Below are positions 22,601 to 30,033 of a stretch of 64,000 nt of DNA, one piece after another. The translations under genes and the position numbers were made by a program. Numbering within the stretch: position 1 is the first letter of the stretch; every line of letters starts with the position of its first letter. A model generated the notes under the pieces. The model made no database searches. It saw only the letters and a list, made by a program, of their open reading frames with translations, and was not told the origin of the DNA. The stretch covers positions 1,240,001-1,304,000 of the forward strand of contig WSYJ01000149.1 in assembly GCA_020186115.1 (NCBI GenBank), in the 5' to 3' direction. The DNA comes from Histomonas meleagridis. Lineage: Eukaryota > Parabasalia > Tritrichomonadida > Dientamoebidae.

Positions 22601-25600
22601 ATAATATCTTCATCAAAAATACCATAAGTTACCTCCCTAAATAGAATGTATTTTGTAATATCATTTAATGCCATATTTTGATTTATATTTGAATCATTAC
22701 AAATTTTATTAGTCTTGAAGTAATGTTCTAAAAATGGTAATTGTTCATTATTAAATGGTAAATGTTCAAATTGTTTTTTGACAATACTATTTACATCTTC
22801 ATTGTGTGGATCAAATACGATATGATAAATTGACGAAAACATTAATGAAGTCGGTAAAAGATCACGATTATAAAATCCATTTTGTGGGTTAAATATAGCA
22901 ACAAGATTCATTTTACCTTTTTCTAATGTTGACCCATTAGGTAATAAAACATCTTTTTGACTAGAATCAAAAATACTAATCATTACTTCTAAAACAGCAG
23001 GTGATGCATTATTAATATTATGAAATACAATTATTGATTTTGATTGATTGGATTTAATTGCTTTAACAAGTTTAGTTTCAATCATATTAACAAGAATATT
23101 ATTATTTTTATCTCTTTCAATTGTAATTTTACCTAAAAGATCATCAACTTTTGTTGATTGAGTTATAATGATATTTACTACTTCATATCCTAAAACTTTT
23201 GCAATATAATTAATTGCTGTTTGTTTGCCTTGTCCTGGCTTACCTTCAAATATTACAGGTGTATGTGTAATTAAACCTAAGTGAAGAACATCAACCATTT
23301 CTGTAAACTTACCTGTGAATGCAATTTTTGGATTTTCTTTATATTCATTCGTTGTTTCTATAAATAATCCAGTAATATTTGATGTATATCCGTGATAACC
23401 ATTTATATTATCAATTTTGAGTGGATCTTGATTAAAGTTTTGTAATGTTGTTGGTATATTAATATCTAAATCTTGAACAATATTTATAAGTTTATTTCTA
23501 TTTGTTTGGCTTTCAAGTAAACCAGAGCATAAACGATACATAATTAAGCCAAGATTAAGTTTTATTTGTGTTCTTATTTCTTGTGAAATAGAAAATCGAG
23601 TTAAAACACTTAACATTTCAATTGTTTTAAGCATTTGTGGGAACTTAAATTGTTTCTTTAATTTTTTATTAACTTCATATGAAAACTTTTGAAGTAAATC
23701 AATTTCAGCATCTGAACAGTTTAATTTCTTTATTTTGATATAATTTTGAAGAACAATTGTTCGTTCATCTGATTTATATTCAGGTATAGCTATAACAGTA
23801 AAACGAGATAAAACTGCTTCTGACAATTTCGATGGGGAATTTGCTGAACATGTTGCAATAACTCTAAAGCTTGGGAAATCTGTTAATTCTTTATTATCTT
23901 CTGGTGTAAATGTATTATGTATATCTTCATTTAATGTTAAACTATGTTTACCTGAAAATAATTCATTAAATCTCTCTAAAACTATTGTTGGAAGATTTGA
24001 TAAATTCTTTAAAATTAATGATTTCCTTTCAAGTATTGCAGATAAAAATAATCCTGGCCTAAATTCAAGAATAATATTTGATATAACGCAATTATTTTTG
24101 CTTTCATCTTCAAATAGTTTTTCTACGAAATGTTCGACTGCATGAGAAAATGATTCGGGAATTCTATTTCTTCTTTCTTTGGTTCTATTTACTAATTCTT
24201 CTTTTGTAAGTGTTTTATTTTTTAATTTTTCAAGTAGTTCTATATAATCATTAAAACCACAAATTTTACATATATAATCGAGATAAAATATTTTTGCTTC
24301 TGAAACTGTAAAGAAACTTGATGAGCCTAATAATTGTGAAACTGTTGATTCTTGATTTAATGTGATAACTTTTGCATTTCTTTGGAATTTTTGAGCTAAA
24401 AATGTCTTAAATCCTGAATTACCCATTAATAAAATTGGTTCTGATGAATCAGCTAATAATAATTGAAATGCACTATTTAAAAAAGAGTGAAGCTTTGGAG
24501 AAATTTCATCATTTATTTGAAATGGAAACATGTTAATAGAAATTCCGATATTTCCTTTCATTATATATGATTTATCAATTACTGGGTTTGCTAAATAACA
24601 ATTCTTTAATTCTTCTTCTTTATCTTCTTCAAGTTTAAATACTTTAACAATTAATTTAACAACTTTATTAAGAATTTCACTAATATCATTTTCATTAACA
24701 GATGATAATGTATAAAAAAGTACTTGGTGATAAAATTTAATCCCAAGATAATTTAAAGAGTTCAAATCTTGATGATGCATCCGAATAAATAATTTTGTAA
24801 TATCTCTAAGTGACCATTGTGGAAGAATTCTATTTTCTAATTTATTTAATTCGATCATATATTTACCAATTTGTTCAGCATTTGTCTCATTAATAATTGT
24901 CATTTGTACACCACCTTTATAACAATTCTTAGCTATATCAACACATATTTTTGAAATATCTTCTTCTGTTTGTTCCGGATAATTAAAATATCTAAATCTT
25001 GATGAAATTGAATCAGGAATTGCATTACGTCCAATTGTACCAAGTTCATTTTGACATGCTATGAAAAAGAAATTATCATTAACATGAATCGATTCTCCAA
25101 CACCAGGAATAAATATTGTTCCACCTAAACATGGTTCTAATGCAGGTGCTAAAGTTTTCATACAACTTGCTGTTGATAAATTCATTTCATCTGCAATAAA
25201 AGTTAACCCATCTTTCATTGAATTTGTTAAAGTTCCATTATGAAAATAAACTTTCCCGTTTTTGATTGTAGGTGTTCCATAAAAATGATTAGGCTTTGTT
25301 CCAGAATGAAATGAATGCATTTGAAAATGAACACTAACATTTTCATTAACTGGACGAATTGATGCAAATGCTCTAGCTGCAGATGTTTTTCCAGCACCTG
25401 TTGGACCATAAACACAGATTGGTAATCCTATGATTGATGCAGCATATATTTTAGCCATGAACTCACAAAGAGGTGGTGAATCTTTATAAAAGAATTGATT
25501 ATCATATGTTTCAGATATGTAATATGAATCTCTATTTAATAAATTTAGTAAATTATTTTGAATTATTTTATTTGGTTTAAAGTTTTCATTTGATTTTAAC

Positions 25601-28600
25601 ATATTAATTGCAAATTCGACAATATCTTGTGATTGAACATTATTTGGTAATATGTTGGAATATTTTACGATAGCTTTACAAAAGAATGCAAGCCAATACA
25701 TTGACATTGGAGATTTTGTATAGCCATTGTATACTTGATCAATTATTTCATTATTTATTTCAAATTGATTTTGATCATTTTCGTCTTGATCATAATTCAT
25801 ATATTCATTTGTTTCATTTGAAGCATTTTCTTCTTCTTCTTCCTCTTTATCAAAAAAGGTTTCTTCTTGATAAAAATCATCTTGATTATTTTCATCATTT
25901 TCATTATTTTCATCATGAAAAATATCATTTTCATCATCATTTTCTTCAATATGAACATAATTTTCTTGTTCATTTGTATCTTTTTTGATTTTTTGGAGTT
26001 TATTATACCTTATCATTAAAATTTTAATTAATTCTTTGATATCTTCTTCTTTTAATTCATTTAATTGATTTTCAAGTACTATTACATCAAATCTATTTAA
26101 GAATGCAGGCGAAATTAAATGTATTTTATCAATATTGCAAGTGCATAAAAGTCTGAAATTTTTATCAATTGGAATTTGACTTTGTTGAGGATTTTCAGGA
26201 ATATCAAACATTTTTTGTTCGCCATCATATTTTTGATCAAGAAGACTATTTAATCTTTCTGTAACAGTTGCTGGTGCTTCATCAATTGAATCAAGTACTG
26301 CACATTTACCATCTTGAATTGCTTTTGTAAGGAATCCTGGTTTCCATTGAATTAATTCTTGATCAGTATCTGTATTTGGCTTTTGTTTTCCGATTAAATC
26401 GGAACACTTTGTTTCTTCTGTACAAATACAAAAGAATTCTTCTTCTTTGTTCTGATTTTTATGTTTCTTATCATACCATTCTGAAACCCATTTTGCTAAT
26501 TGAGTTTTACCGCAACCTTTTAGGCCAGTAAGAATTACATGGCGATTATTATTAAATGAAAATATAATTGATTTTAATTCTATTGATAATGATTCATTAT
26601 GAAAACATTCAGGAAAATCATTTGGATAAATAAATTCATTATTTTGCTTTTGATTTAATAAAGGATAATTTCGAAGTGTCTCTTTAAGTTTTTCTCGAAG
26701 TTGTTTCTTATATCTAGCACCATAAATTGTCATAATGGTGTCATATATATCTGCACCATCTGCAAGAGCTCTAACAGTTGCTGCAATTTCTCTAACTGTA
26801 AAACAGAAAATATCTTCTGCAATTTCTGGTTTTTGAGACCATTCCATATGGAATTTAACAAGTTGCAAAATAACATCATTATTATTGTAGCCAAATCTTT
26901 GTGCTAATCCTTGGCCAATTTTTAAAAGTTCTACTTCAGTAAATTGTGGGAAATTAATTATTTGGAATCTTGACAAAAACTTAATACCTAAATCTTGTCT
27001 TTTGTTAGCAAATAATCCTTTATTTGGATTTTGTGTTGCTATAAGTCTAAATTCAGGATGCATTTTAATTGCTTTTAATGGCATTCCAGGAATTTCTACA
27101 CTAATTACACCACTATCAAGTGCTTCTTCAATACATTGTAATACTGAAGGTGAAGCTAAATTAATTTCATCTAATAATAAACATTTTCCTTGAGAAAATG
27201 CTTGTAAAAATGGTCCTGGCTTAACTATAATACCTGCCCATGAATTGGTTTCACCTACATATCTACCTAATAAATCACAAGTCTTTGTTTCTGAGCTTAA
27301 ATTAAATCGTATTAATTCCTTCTCCATTAATTTACATACAACTTCAGCACTAAGTGTTTTAGATGTACCTGTTGGACCTTCAAGTAAAACTGGAATTCCT
27401 ACTGATAAACAATCATAAAGTTTTGATAATCTTTCATTAGCACCTTCAGTAAAAATGAAATTCCTTTTTATAAGTTCTCCTTCATCAAAATTAAGTTGAG
27501 TTGAAACATTTGCTTTTTCTTTGATTTTTGCAACAATTTGATTGAAATCAATGTTTTCATTATCATTAAAGTAATTATCATTATGCAAACTTATGATTTC
27601 TTCTTTTTTCTCAACTATAGTTTCTGCTGGTAAAATTTGCGCTTTATCACTTTCTGATTCAGAATTTTCATCTGAGTCACTTACAGGTTCTAGTAAATAC
27701 GACTTTGCTGCTTCACTTCCTTCTTGCGCTGCTTTTTGGATATATTTCATTCCTTCTACCTCACTTTTTGGTGTTGGATTTTCTTCATAACGCTTAATCC
27801 CATATAGAAATGTATCATCCGCATTTGTAAATTCATTTTTTTCTTCTAATTTTTCAGAAATCATTAATTTGTATTCAGTAAATGTTGGAATAATTGAATC
27901 TTCAGATGTATCATCAAGCTCTGAAAAGATTTTAATGATCTCTGCAAAAGATGGACGTTTTTCTGGTGCTGTATCCAAACATTGAATTATCAGAGGACGT
28001 ATTTCATCTTGTAAAGATGATGGAATAAATGGTTTTGTATTATTCACAATAGCTTTATATAAATCTTCATTTTTTAGTCCGTTAGGAGAGAAAACGTCAT
28101 AATTTGAGGTATAAAGTTGTAACATTAAGATACCAAATGAATATACATCAGACTTTTGAGTAAATGCCTTCTGATTAAGTACTTCTGGTGCCATATAAAT
28201 AATCGTATTGGTGTTATCATTTTGAAAATCAATAGGATAGATTTTATAGAACATAAAATCTGAAATAATTGGCCTGAAGTCCTCAGTAATAAATATGTTA
28301 AACGAAGTTAATCTTCCATGAATAATATTATTTTGATGCAAGGAATTCATAAAAGAAGCAATATCCTTCAGTATCATGAAATTAGGAGACCATGTTTCTT
28401 GAACATCTGCATCCTGTAAAGTTCTCAAGAAAATATATAAGGATCTATTCTCATAATATGGTAAAATGAATCCACCTGGATTTAATGCATTTGGCTCTAT
28501 AAAATGAAGAACCTCTATCTTATTCTCGTGATTGAATTCGAGATATTTTTTATGAATTTCTTTGAATAATCCTTGTGGAATCTTTTTAATAATATAGATA

Positions 28601-28701
28601 TCATTATTTTTTTGGTCTTTGCGCTTTGCCTTTATTGCATGTCCACTGCCTAGAATACTTATTTCTTCGAAATCATCTAGACAGGTCGATTTTTCGAACA
28701 T
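10603..28701 (-). CDS. giant pseudokinase - six AAA+ - vWA protein (midasin/dynein-like AAA architecture)
   Basis: One uninterrupted 18.1-kb ORF (about 6,032 residues). In order: protein-kinase fold (residues 1-270) with IHGRL in place of HRD and SDFM in place of DFG but an intact MAPEVL, so probably a pseudokinase; a short Sel1-like segment (about 290-340); six AAA modules with Walker A motifs near residues 445 (GPTGTSKT), 727 (GLKGCGKT), 1100 (GPTGAGKT), 1427 (GNSGFKT, degenerate), 1822 (GKPGQGKQ, altered) and 2140 (GNTASGKS). An Asp/Glu/Asn-rich insert separates modules 2 and 3. A long helical linker leads to vWA modules near 4854 (DCSSF), 5207 (DPSIS, MIDAS-like) and 5787 (DTSGS, with SGGTD and IVTDG), with a glutaminase/ThuA-like segment before the last. 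Six AAA rings plus terminal MIDAS recall midasin, but the kinase and extra domains do not. Start chosen at 28701: Inr 11 nt upstream and kinase begins there; the frame is open to 28809 without another ATG. Confidence 0.85.
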   Translation of the reverse strand: MFEKSTCLDDFEEISILGSGHAIKAKRKDQKNNDIYIIKKIPQGLFKEIHKKYLEFNHENKIEVLHFIEPNALNPGGFILPYYENRSLYIFLRTLQDADVQETWSPNFMILKDIASFMNSLHQNNIIHGRLTSFNIFITEDFRPIISDFMFYKIYPIDFQNDNTNTIIYMAPEVLNQKAFTQKSDVYSFGILMLQLYTSNYDVFSPNGLKNEDLYKAIVNNTKPFIPSSLQDEIRPLIIQCLDTAPEKRPSFAEIIKIFSELDDTSEDSIIPTFTEYKLMISEKLEEKNEFTNADDTFLYGIKRYEENPTPKSEVEGMKYIQKAAQEGSEAAKSYLLEPVSDSDENSESESDKAQILPAETIVEKKEEIISLHNDNYFNDNENIDFNQIVAKIKEKANVSTQLNFDEGELIKRNFIFTEGANERLSKLYDCLSVGIPVLLEGPTGTSKTLSAEVVCKLMEKELIRFNLSSETKTCDLLGRYVGETNSWAGIIVKPGPFLQAFSQGKCLLLDEINLASPSVLQCIEEALDSGVISVEIPGMPLKAIKMHPEFRLIATQNPNKGLFANKRQDLGIKFLSRFQIINFPQFTEVELLKIGQGLAQRFGYNNNDVILQLVKFHMEWSQKPEIAEDIFCFTVREIAATVRALADGADIYDTIMTIYGARYKKQLREKLKETLRNYPLLNQKQNNEFIYPNDFPECFHNESLSIELKSIIFSFNNNRHVILTGLKGCGKTQLAKWVSEWYDKKHKNQNKEEEFFCICTEETKCSDLIGKQKPNTDTDQELIQWKPGFLTKAIQDGKCAVLDSIDEAPATVTERLNSLLDQKYDGEQKMFDIPENPQQSQIPIDKNFRLLCTCNIDKIHLISPAFLNRFDVIVLENQLNELKEEDIKELIKILMIRYNKLQKIKKDTNEQENYVHIEENDDENDIFHDENNENDENNQDDFYQEETFFDKEEEEEENASNETNEYMNYDQDENDQNQFEINNEIIDQVYNGYTKSPMSMYWLAFFCKAIVKYSNILPNNVQSQDIVEFAINMLKSNENFKPNKIIQNNLLNLLNRDSYYISETYDNQFFYKDSPPLCEFMAKIYAASIIGLPICVYGPTGAGKTSAARAFASIRPVNENVSVHFQMHSFHSGTKPNHFYGTPTIKNGKVYFHNGTLTNSMKDGLTFIADEMNLSTASCMKTLAPALEPCLGGTIFIPGVGESIHVNDNFFFIACQNELGTIGRNAIPDSISSRFRYFNYPEQTEEDISKICVDIAKNCYKGGVQMTIINETNAEQIGKYMIELNKLENRILPQWSLRDITKLFIRMHHQDLNSLNYLGIKFYHQVLFYTLSSVNENDISEILNKVVKLIVKVFKLEEDKEEELKNCYLANPVIDKSYIMKGNIGISINMFPFQINDEISPKLHSFLNSAFQLLLADSSEPILLMGNSGFKTFLAQKFQRNAKVITLNQESTVSQLLGSSSFFTVSEAKIFYLDYICKICGFNDYIELLEKLKNKTLTKEELVNRTKERRNRIPESFSHAVEHFVEKLFEDESKNNCVISNIILEFRPGLFLSAILERKSLILKNLSNLPTIVLERFNELFSGKHSLTLNEDIHNTFTPEDNKELTDFPSFRVIATCSANSPSKLSEAVLSRFTVIAIPEYKSDERTIVLQNYIKIKKLNCSDAEIDLLQKFSYEVNKKLKKQFKFPQMLKTIEMLSVLTRFSISQEIRTQIKLNLGLIMYRLCSGLLESQTNRNKLINIVQDLDINIPTTLQNFNQDPLKIDNINGYHGYTSNITGLFIETTNEYKENPKIAFTGKFTEMVDVLHLGLITHTPVIFEGKPGQGKQTAINYIAKVLGYEVVNIIITQSTKVDDLLGKITIERDKNNNILVNMIETKLVKAIKSNQSKSIIVFHNINNASPAVLEVMISIFDSSQKDVLLPNGSTLEKGKMNLVAIFNPQNGFYNRDLLPTSLMFSSIYHIVFDPHNEDVNSIVKKQFEHLPFNNEQLPFLEHYFKTNKICNDSNINQNMALNDITKYILFREVTYGIFDEDIISQMLFAYRFTQEEFIQKVLSELNMIDMKFKYNPDFIYDIPSKQLNIRLSKDSQDSKPLVLPINPKEINVKEIESIIGCLTLPEKHCLLFLACSYLANRGCVIQGNTASGKSHIIRLFAKMIGRKLNVFQMNADTGISILTGQSILDNSISNEDFHSIKEALAKLKVKAFKDLKIDININNSNEWKPKDFKDLLVEIEKFKSNHTKLDQDKLKILIDTENAIKDLIQPANRFHHVESTIIKAIKKGEMVLIDGIESAPPEIAEKISSLCGDEPELNLYERGQEYYYSKRNGTIHNDFRLIVTYNPTSTNENKTIDQSFLNKCVSFTLPPIDSSVEYSAQILFGSLIKNSYPNKLSIEIGARMALMHALAKKESETDHDSFAGDIEFTGRTLRFTILNFIKHQKDYKDNIAKNIYQPVCQSMKVYWNSYIDLHKKQEFQDQMINNFAKEPEQELLSKINFSNVKSRNEQILRDLRKIQNHFIEKKEFSDFSLYSFVSKCKHTVCQIDDIETIQYHINDSLEIIQKHPVQTTKSKLISGKFYSIKIISKIFQELIERLNENQNGIISTIQLKDDYLLSLSNIKHPLSKFRLLIRFAEENSQCFTQYIPYELTKNNIFDIIRSINLMANNQNLENFNSFISKLRDNRNLLQLIEKIFPYNKFISKPFEYICYWLPLFNDLHQAQINFSITINEEKPYNFYFLKPKNSFQPQFVFEDNNSLLLSSKTILSFNNKHIDELQSYSNMKRSQEIYKICKKYCSNKAFEIHGKTPRDNQIGQLSLLFSYEPSNMISNLWSLAYSFSKDEILQLEEYLIPLESEMLKVISTILDNVEKYNFEMIMNFSKALEAIGNPNSILWRIKGNLYKVNQHMDMNAAKNEISKIDKEISLIKNVLFEDKSIWDPEPYIDLLVDAKAPFIQIINEECNKNQMLKLQRSFETLQETLNNIKIEKKEILRIRKQILNHIKDILKKKPTQENYVSCERKVNEFLNYIQDNNSPGESNSIFWPIYQSLSTNEIRTNSIKIYQHLIWYSKIYDIFEKIIDKNNPKVVHSILDLNNFPEMDNVRELLLGHVMNSDSNEGTGIQSDDYDIMHSTLRAAFIYKMKQDKLDNNIFKLDQILNELAERNEKDDNEINWAYKNANTFHPRAMITLPKFEPRDLLFMFINILSDTGVKNGLFTQECSFPNVFKSLRKYCYSCVQTFKEMSTLIAESIYRNLFDLNYKPSNELDKIKGLIENKIKNGKFQEKILLKNVLYMFDIAEKFDNFEAYKLNFNDIEFLKSNWKTNDEFINKYPSLVYWLCKNQQCAQQLQTIYSKQEFKDDKLPIWILVLRIISSLNCVVPDINQNTMTGEKIYYTLHKSINETIKQKLLRHENIGTDWLNLLLETVPPEFIEQNTKLLHSFLNSLSRDELKFKNTIGELKYKCIEDFIKETVNLTFNSGFNDVINAKTDETENNVLKFIVNPSKFINDKIIFERNNRINEIKTSESSVEFRDFIENMKTELDNLIEEFNESVVKDQDHKKEEYIQNKITEDKNLRERKINELSMYIGRYNELKSQIKTNLNENPDKPVSDYTKLKVSELNKTKQILYNYQLGILDISHLEVCQIIYRNKNSRNSNLKHKNIYFYNIRDDFDITQAFPIPNEDEYKKDVPKIIFCKNLSYGTFKEKLNSLKNTIYTKIKEFFDAFNNSNIQKKTFEILQDLVKQVKSLSSQLDVQFTDNSKCNEVQDSMNKLDAILKHLEKNISDFDSYVENTIKKYWGEIGSSSYREVFSCSYEIPYPSKIPERNLPSFDNIIDSNFFSTPILSVSPEGAIQCCYKSLSCPIGPIVPSLYNGSIAINFISFIEHQFSIDIETENDEYSKIFSAHHDINPGEIVQIYVSFPPLLDNDITLLEIPTNIHFTSKSYKELILPCTFNFELVPLSFLIECEEYNLLYKDGKYQLCYQEIISGSKITLKLKNYYIEEDLRYIPSIESLDGNKSQQPQFDTHKDHLYLNLPLVNEMTRLNCNVYLQFSSNFIITIHIDTILVPFDFRFEIYDFPTKSFKNNISILYSNEKLIWRVPLHCKIIGIPHIGKQKANLIKSNLPNIVKILENTDDIYIQEISEFVLTLEIDSSIYHRDYGNYCYSLVIKSHNISKMVTIKFVDANSLYINTSFLYSALILDYSTMEWDRVDITPFNRELLKSNMSITPFHFGNPKSSQEIKYEEFNISPKNIKKLYYIHGFETGEFQISDYSCIFQKDGQFSLALIGFDENFQWFPAFSKYPNLDDISELEISNENIEIAIEKVCTLFEGKDMEHISNRDYVKFMYMLINQNVFYKIKDFIEKLPKELQEKTMDLIPNEDKYGDLISVYMYNTIIRFYKLFKERYEILKNQSFKLYPSPEPSEIKQKMDELYEEYIQYDEQTTQEQIKIEISSIFSDHQQKYNEIKAKIAQLDPEDIGSKCYLINEFKQPKKKKQFNPHKIIANTKIKQDATDSTNINFNLPSFTEGLNFESISSLIQIYSLCIQGTRVLPIYIRNLKISNQVLKPAAEYYTKLLQIYRKLPYNDHSFLSIYVNTFCESFKILTSKLKKAGANFCIMNLPSNMMVNSQSSQDFIQIPNIGSIPQAKNKWSTDSDGNNMKNIKFGMFNQSENQRLVSNEQYDEEDQFYNLPNKQKTEKEILIEHKNMSKSNDLIYQRVQSEMDLITVKYKENDIEQENDNEEENNENNGENNDRNKENVVTARGGTEMKEVTKKNFEENLSQITEIDGILRAIIRMKQMMSNPKEDNTIFYQERHEIPNDLLQPNKNEFPIQELIQQSYYLSAPFIQAATDSTVPYSNICVCILVDCSSFISDVNKIFNMLIICSLTAALNSLEIPYSVLLIADEKFKCVIKSFEEEHSIVALQRILDCLLIKRYRTNLIHSIKFAIDTIPESILKTRPNVSFFTFTDGLDENLLRTSLWANLLSNPNYSFGFSFIKSSKLEKENLDFIEGVWNDFETKTKELGAKSLIKVVSIQAEINSQLTKSLIEMFMNVMKRELDDTQISQYQEITLPQFAEKIPEINDLDNFKKLMHYIIPLEKGVYSGRTEVLNSLSSRFSKLKMSHYRNHSNRINASSRKIEKKELDTLIHSFIKTERNHHSSLETIFKPNKASQTVLSSTGTDFDITALILNILNPVPDPLIYLVEKGGLIRNYGVTIVIDPSISCFSELNGAHTLQTIQSLLSVFTILDLPSFDLIIAGSPTPNILCSGVNTFNALNPKSLIWESLFAFLQNNKRNVDLASSIHAAYDLKRIKSTDYSSILFVITDGLYQENEQKQILEQVNSCVQYGITTIGIGVGICPKGITNLFPQVVFSPNPSYLMNGIASIFGEDLIEKLEKISLVQNNEPNIETISDIIQNLIKNKDNPIFSSLKEDLQNITPSLDAFREFYNPEQNVKDANNEFINPEGDNTEIYDKDSLKGQKILIVMLWSNELNPEKESTEVHPDYIFKSSEEGHTECIKTAVDHFGIELKVVINYYDAIVELTKQTKPGYCDYYAVWVMCGPPYALLPPQNNPHADPNLVGQFNEVLIQYWQNGGSIVFWAEGDPLHYQVNLFLETATFPELGNKCSELRIGGEHAGSKILLGDETGELKNPQTFNRKKQDFKKFNRTSLSHNLGKIFEGITISYAQNKIEPFIPFSRDSEGGISSMFYPSDTVHGDIIIDCGYTKCFMQMRTDGTFRYVQNIAGWTARPEVHMWIDNCNKPNEWRPKAVSYNIQLGVKWNKFQQMPNIIKKRLFAIDTSGSVSGNVFYYSELQKIINNNFSPGDKIYIWNSSQPEDKTNSINLIISSKYGSGGTDSDLIADIANMAGSEYHDHLIIVTDGYVASGTVQKGDEKMRRYNIKFKKVTTYIINNSSSGADFSVGAAYSRGCPNETYYITPGRTEKMNVLLQEDINALNGMSSISTYSQFISKYDSLERAVQAKTIGTKGDSGLKYDLNAMKQRINQNGLSSNDRNNFEAKWNVLYKMADGAIQNTFSLSDIAAAKTS

Positions 28702-28708
28702 CAAGAAA

Positions 28709-28714
28709 AAATGA
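28709..28714 (-). promoter_or_regulatory. Inr element TCATTT of the giant gene
   Basis: On the minus strand TTTTTCATTTTTTCTTGATG gives A(+1) at 28712 and an 11-nt leader to the ATG at 28701. This is the main evidence for that start. Confidence 0.6.
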
Positions 28715-28897
28715 AAAAGTATGGTATTTTTGGCAAAAATTAATTTCTTACAATTTATTTCTATCGAATTGAGTTGGGGAATCTGACCAGATATGCATTG
28801 AAAACACAAATAAAAACAAGCAGCCCAAATTGAGTATTGACAAAATAAAATTCATTGAAAATAATTTGGCAAATGAATTGAACTAAATTGTCTTCTA

Positions 28898-29899
28898 ATG
28901 AATTTGACTCTTCTGCATCTATTTGCCTCAAATCTTATATCAAACTCTCCATTAATATCGCGGTCTAACAATGTTTTAAGAAACAAAGAATACATTTTAA
29001 ATTGCAAATTTTCAAAATTGTTTAATTCAGCAATTTTTTCACATTCCAATTCAAAAATTACTGTTAAAAATTCAGAGTTTAAGTCAATTATATCGTCAGC
29101 AATCCATGTTTCAGGTAACTTGCAAGTTGGTCATCGGCAATTTAATTTTGCAAAACTCAAAATATCTTATACAAAATTTGAGCGTGGAATTGCTAAATAT
29201 GGAGGTGCTATTGAAGCTCAGCATTCATATCTTGATATCGATCACTCTACTTTTTATTTCAATACTGCAACATATTCAGGTGCTTTACATGCATCCAATT
29301 GCATGACAGCCTCTTTTGAACATAACTGTTTTTATGAAAACAATGCTGATTATTGTGGTGCCATGTCTATAGATGTTTTTTCAAATGATACATACAAGCC
29401 CTCTATAGTTAATTTTGAGCATAATAACTTTACTAAAAATCGTGCATTGTTTTGGACCGGAGCCCTTAGAATCAACACGGCCAGTGGTAAGAGTTCTTTT
29501 TGCTATTTTAATTCTAATACCGCATCATCTATCGGAGCGGTTTTTGACTTCACTCATTCACCTCACAACCGCACAACAGAATATTGTTATTTTCGAAATA
29601 ATACATCTGTTGATCGTGGTGGTGCTATATGTGCATATCATTTTATGCATGTTTCATCATATTCTAATTGTTTATTTGAGCTAAATCGGTGTCAAAAAAA
29701 TGGAAATTCGATTCATATTAACTCAATTGATACACATATTGAAGTTGATAAATCAATGTTTGATGGTAAAAAAGAGAAAGAACTAACAATGTCTTTTGAA
29801 TATTCCACATACAAAATTACAGATACATTATTCGAACAGAAAGAAATAGATACTGCTAAACTTAAGAAGAAAATCATCCAACAAGTTAAATGTTATTAA
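28898..29899 (+). CDS. Pmp-like right-handed beta-helix surface-type protein
   Basis: A 333-residue protein built from short repeats of the form F..N.A..GGA / GGAI (e.g. KYGGAIEAQ, NTATYSGALHAS, NADYCGAMSI, SVDRGGAICA), each about 22-28 residues. This is the pectate-lyase-like beta-helix pattern seen in chlamydial polymorphic outer-membrane proteins and in the Pmp-like surface families of trichomonads. The start MNLTLLHLFASNLISN is mildly hydrophobic and might be a weak signal peptide. Unlike many trichomonad Pmp-like proteins it has no C-terminal transmembrane segment, so it is either secreted, truncated, or intracellular. It is divergent from the giant gene with about 196 bp between starts. 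Role in adhesion is inference. Confidence 0.65.
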   Translation: MNLTLLHLFASNLISNSPLISRSNNVLRNKEYILNCKFSKLFNSAIFSHSNSKITVKNSEFKSIISSAIHVSGNLQVGHRQFNFAKLKISYTKFERGIAKYGGAIEAQHSYLDIDHSTFYFNTATYSGALHASNCMTASFEHNCFYENNADYCGAMSIDVFSNDTYKPSIVNFEHNNFTKNRALFWTGALRINTASGKSSFCYFNSNTASSIGAVFDFTHSPHNRTTEYCYFRNNTSVDRGGAICAYHFMHVSSYSNCLFELNRCQKNGNSIHINSIDTHIEVDKSMFDGKKEKELTMSFEYSTYKITDTLFEQKEIDTAKLKKKIIQQVKCY

Positions 29900-30033
29900 A
29901 TTTTGTTTTTTTTAATAAAAATAAAATTATATTTCCTGTGAAAATATAAAAAAAAATTATAGAGAAATGTGAATTTTTTCTGAATAATTAATTTTTTTAT
30001 AATGTGTAATTACTCACTTTATTCGAAATATTT

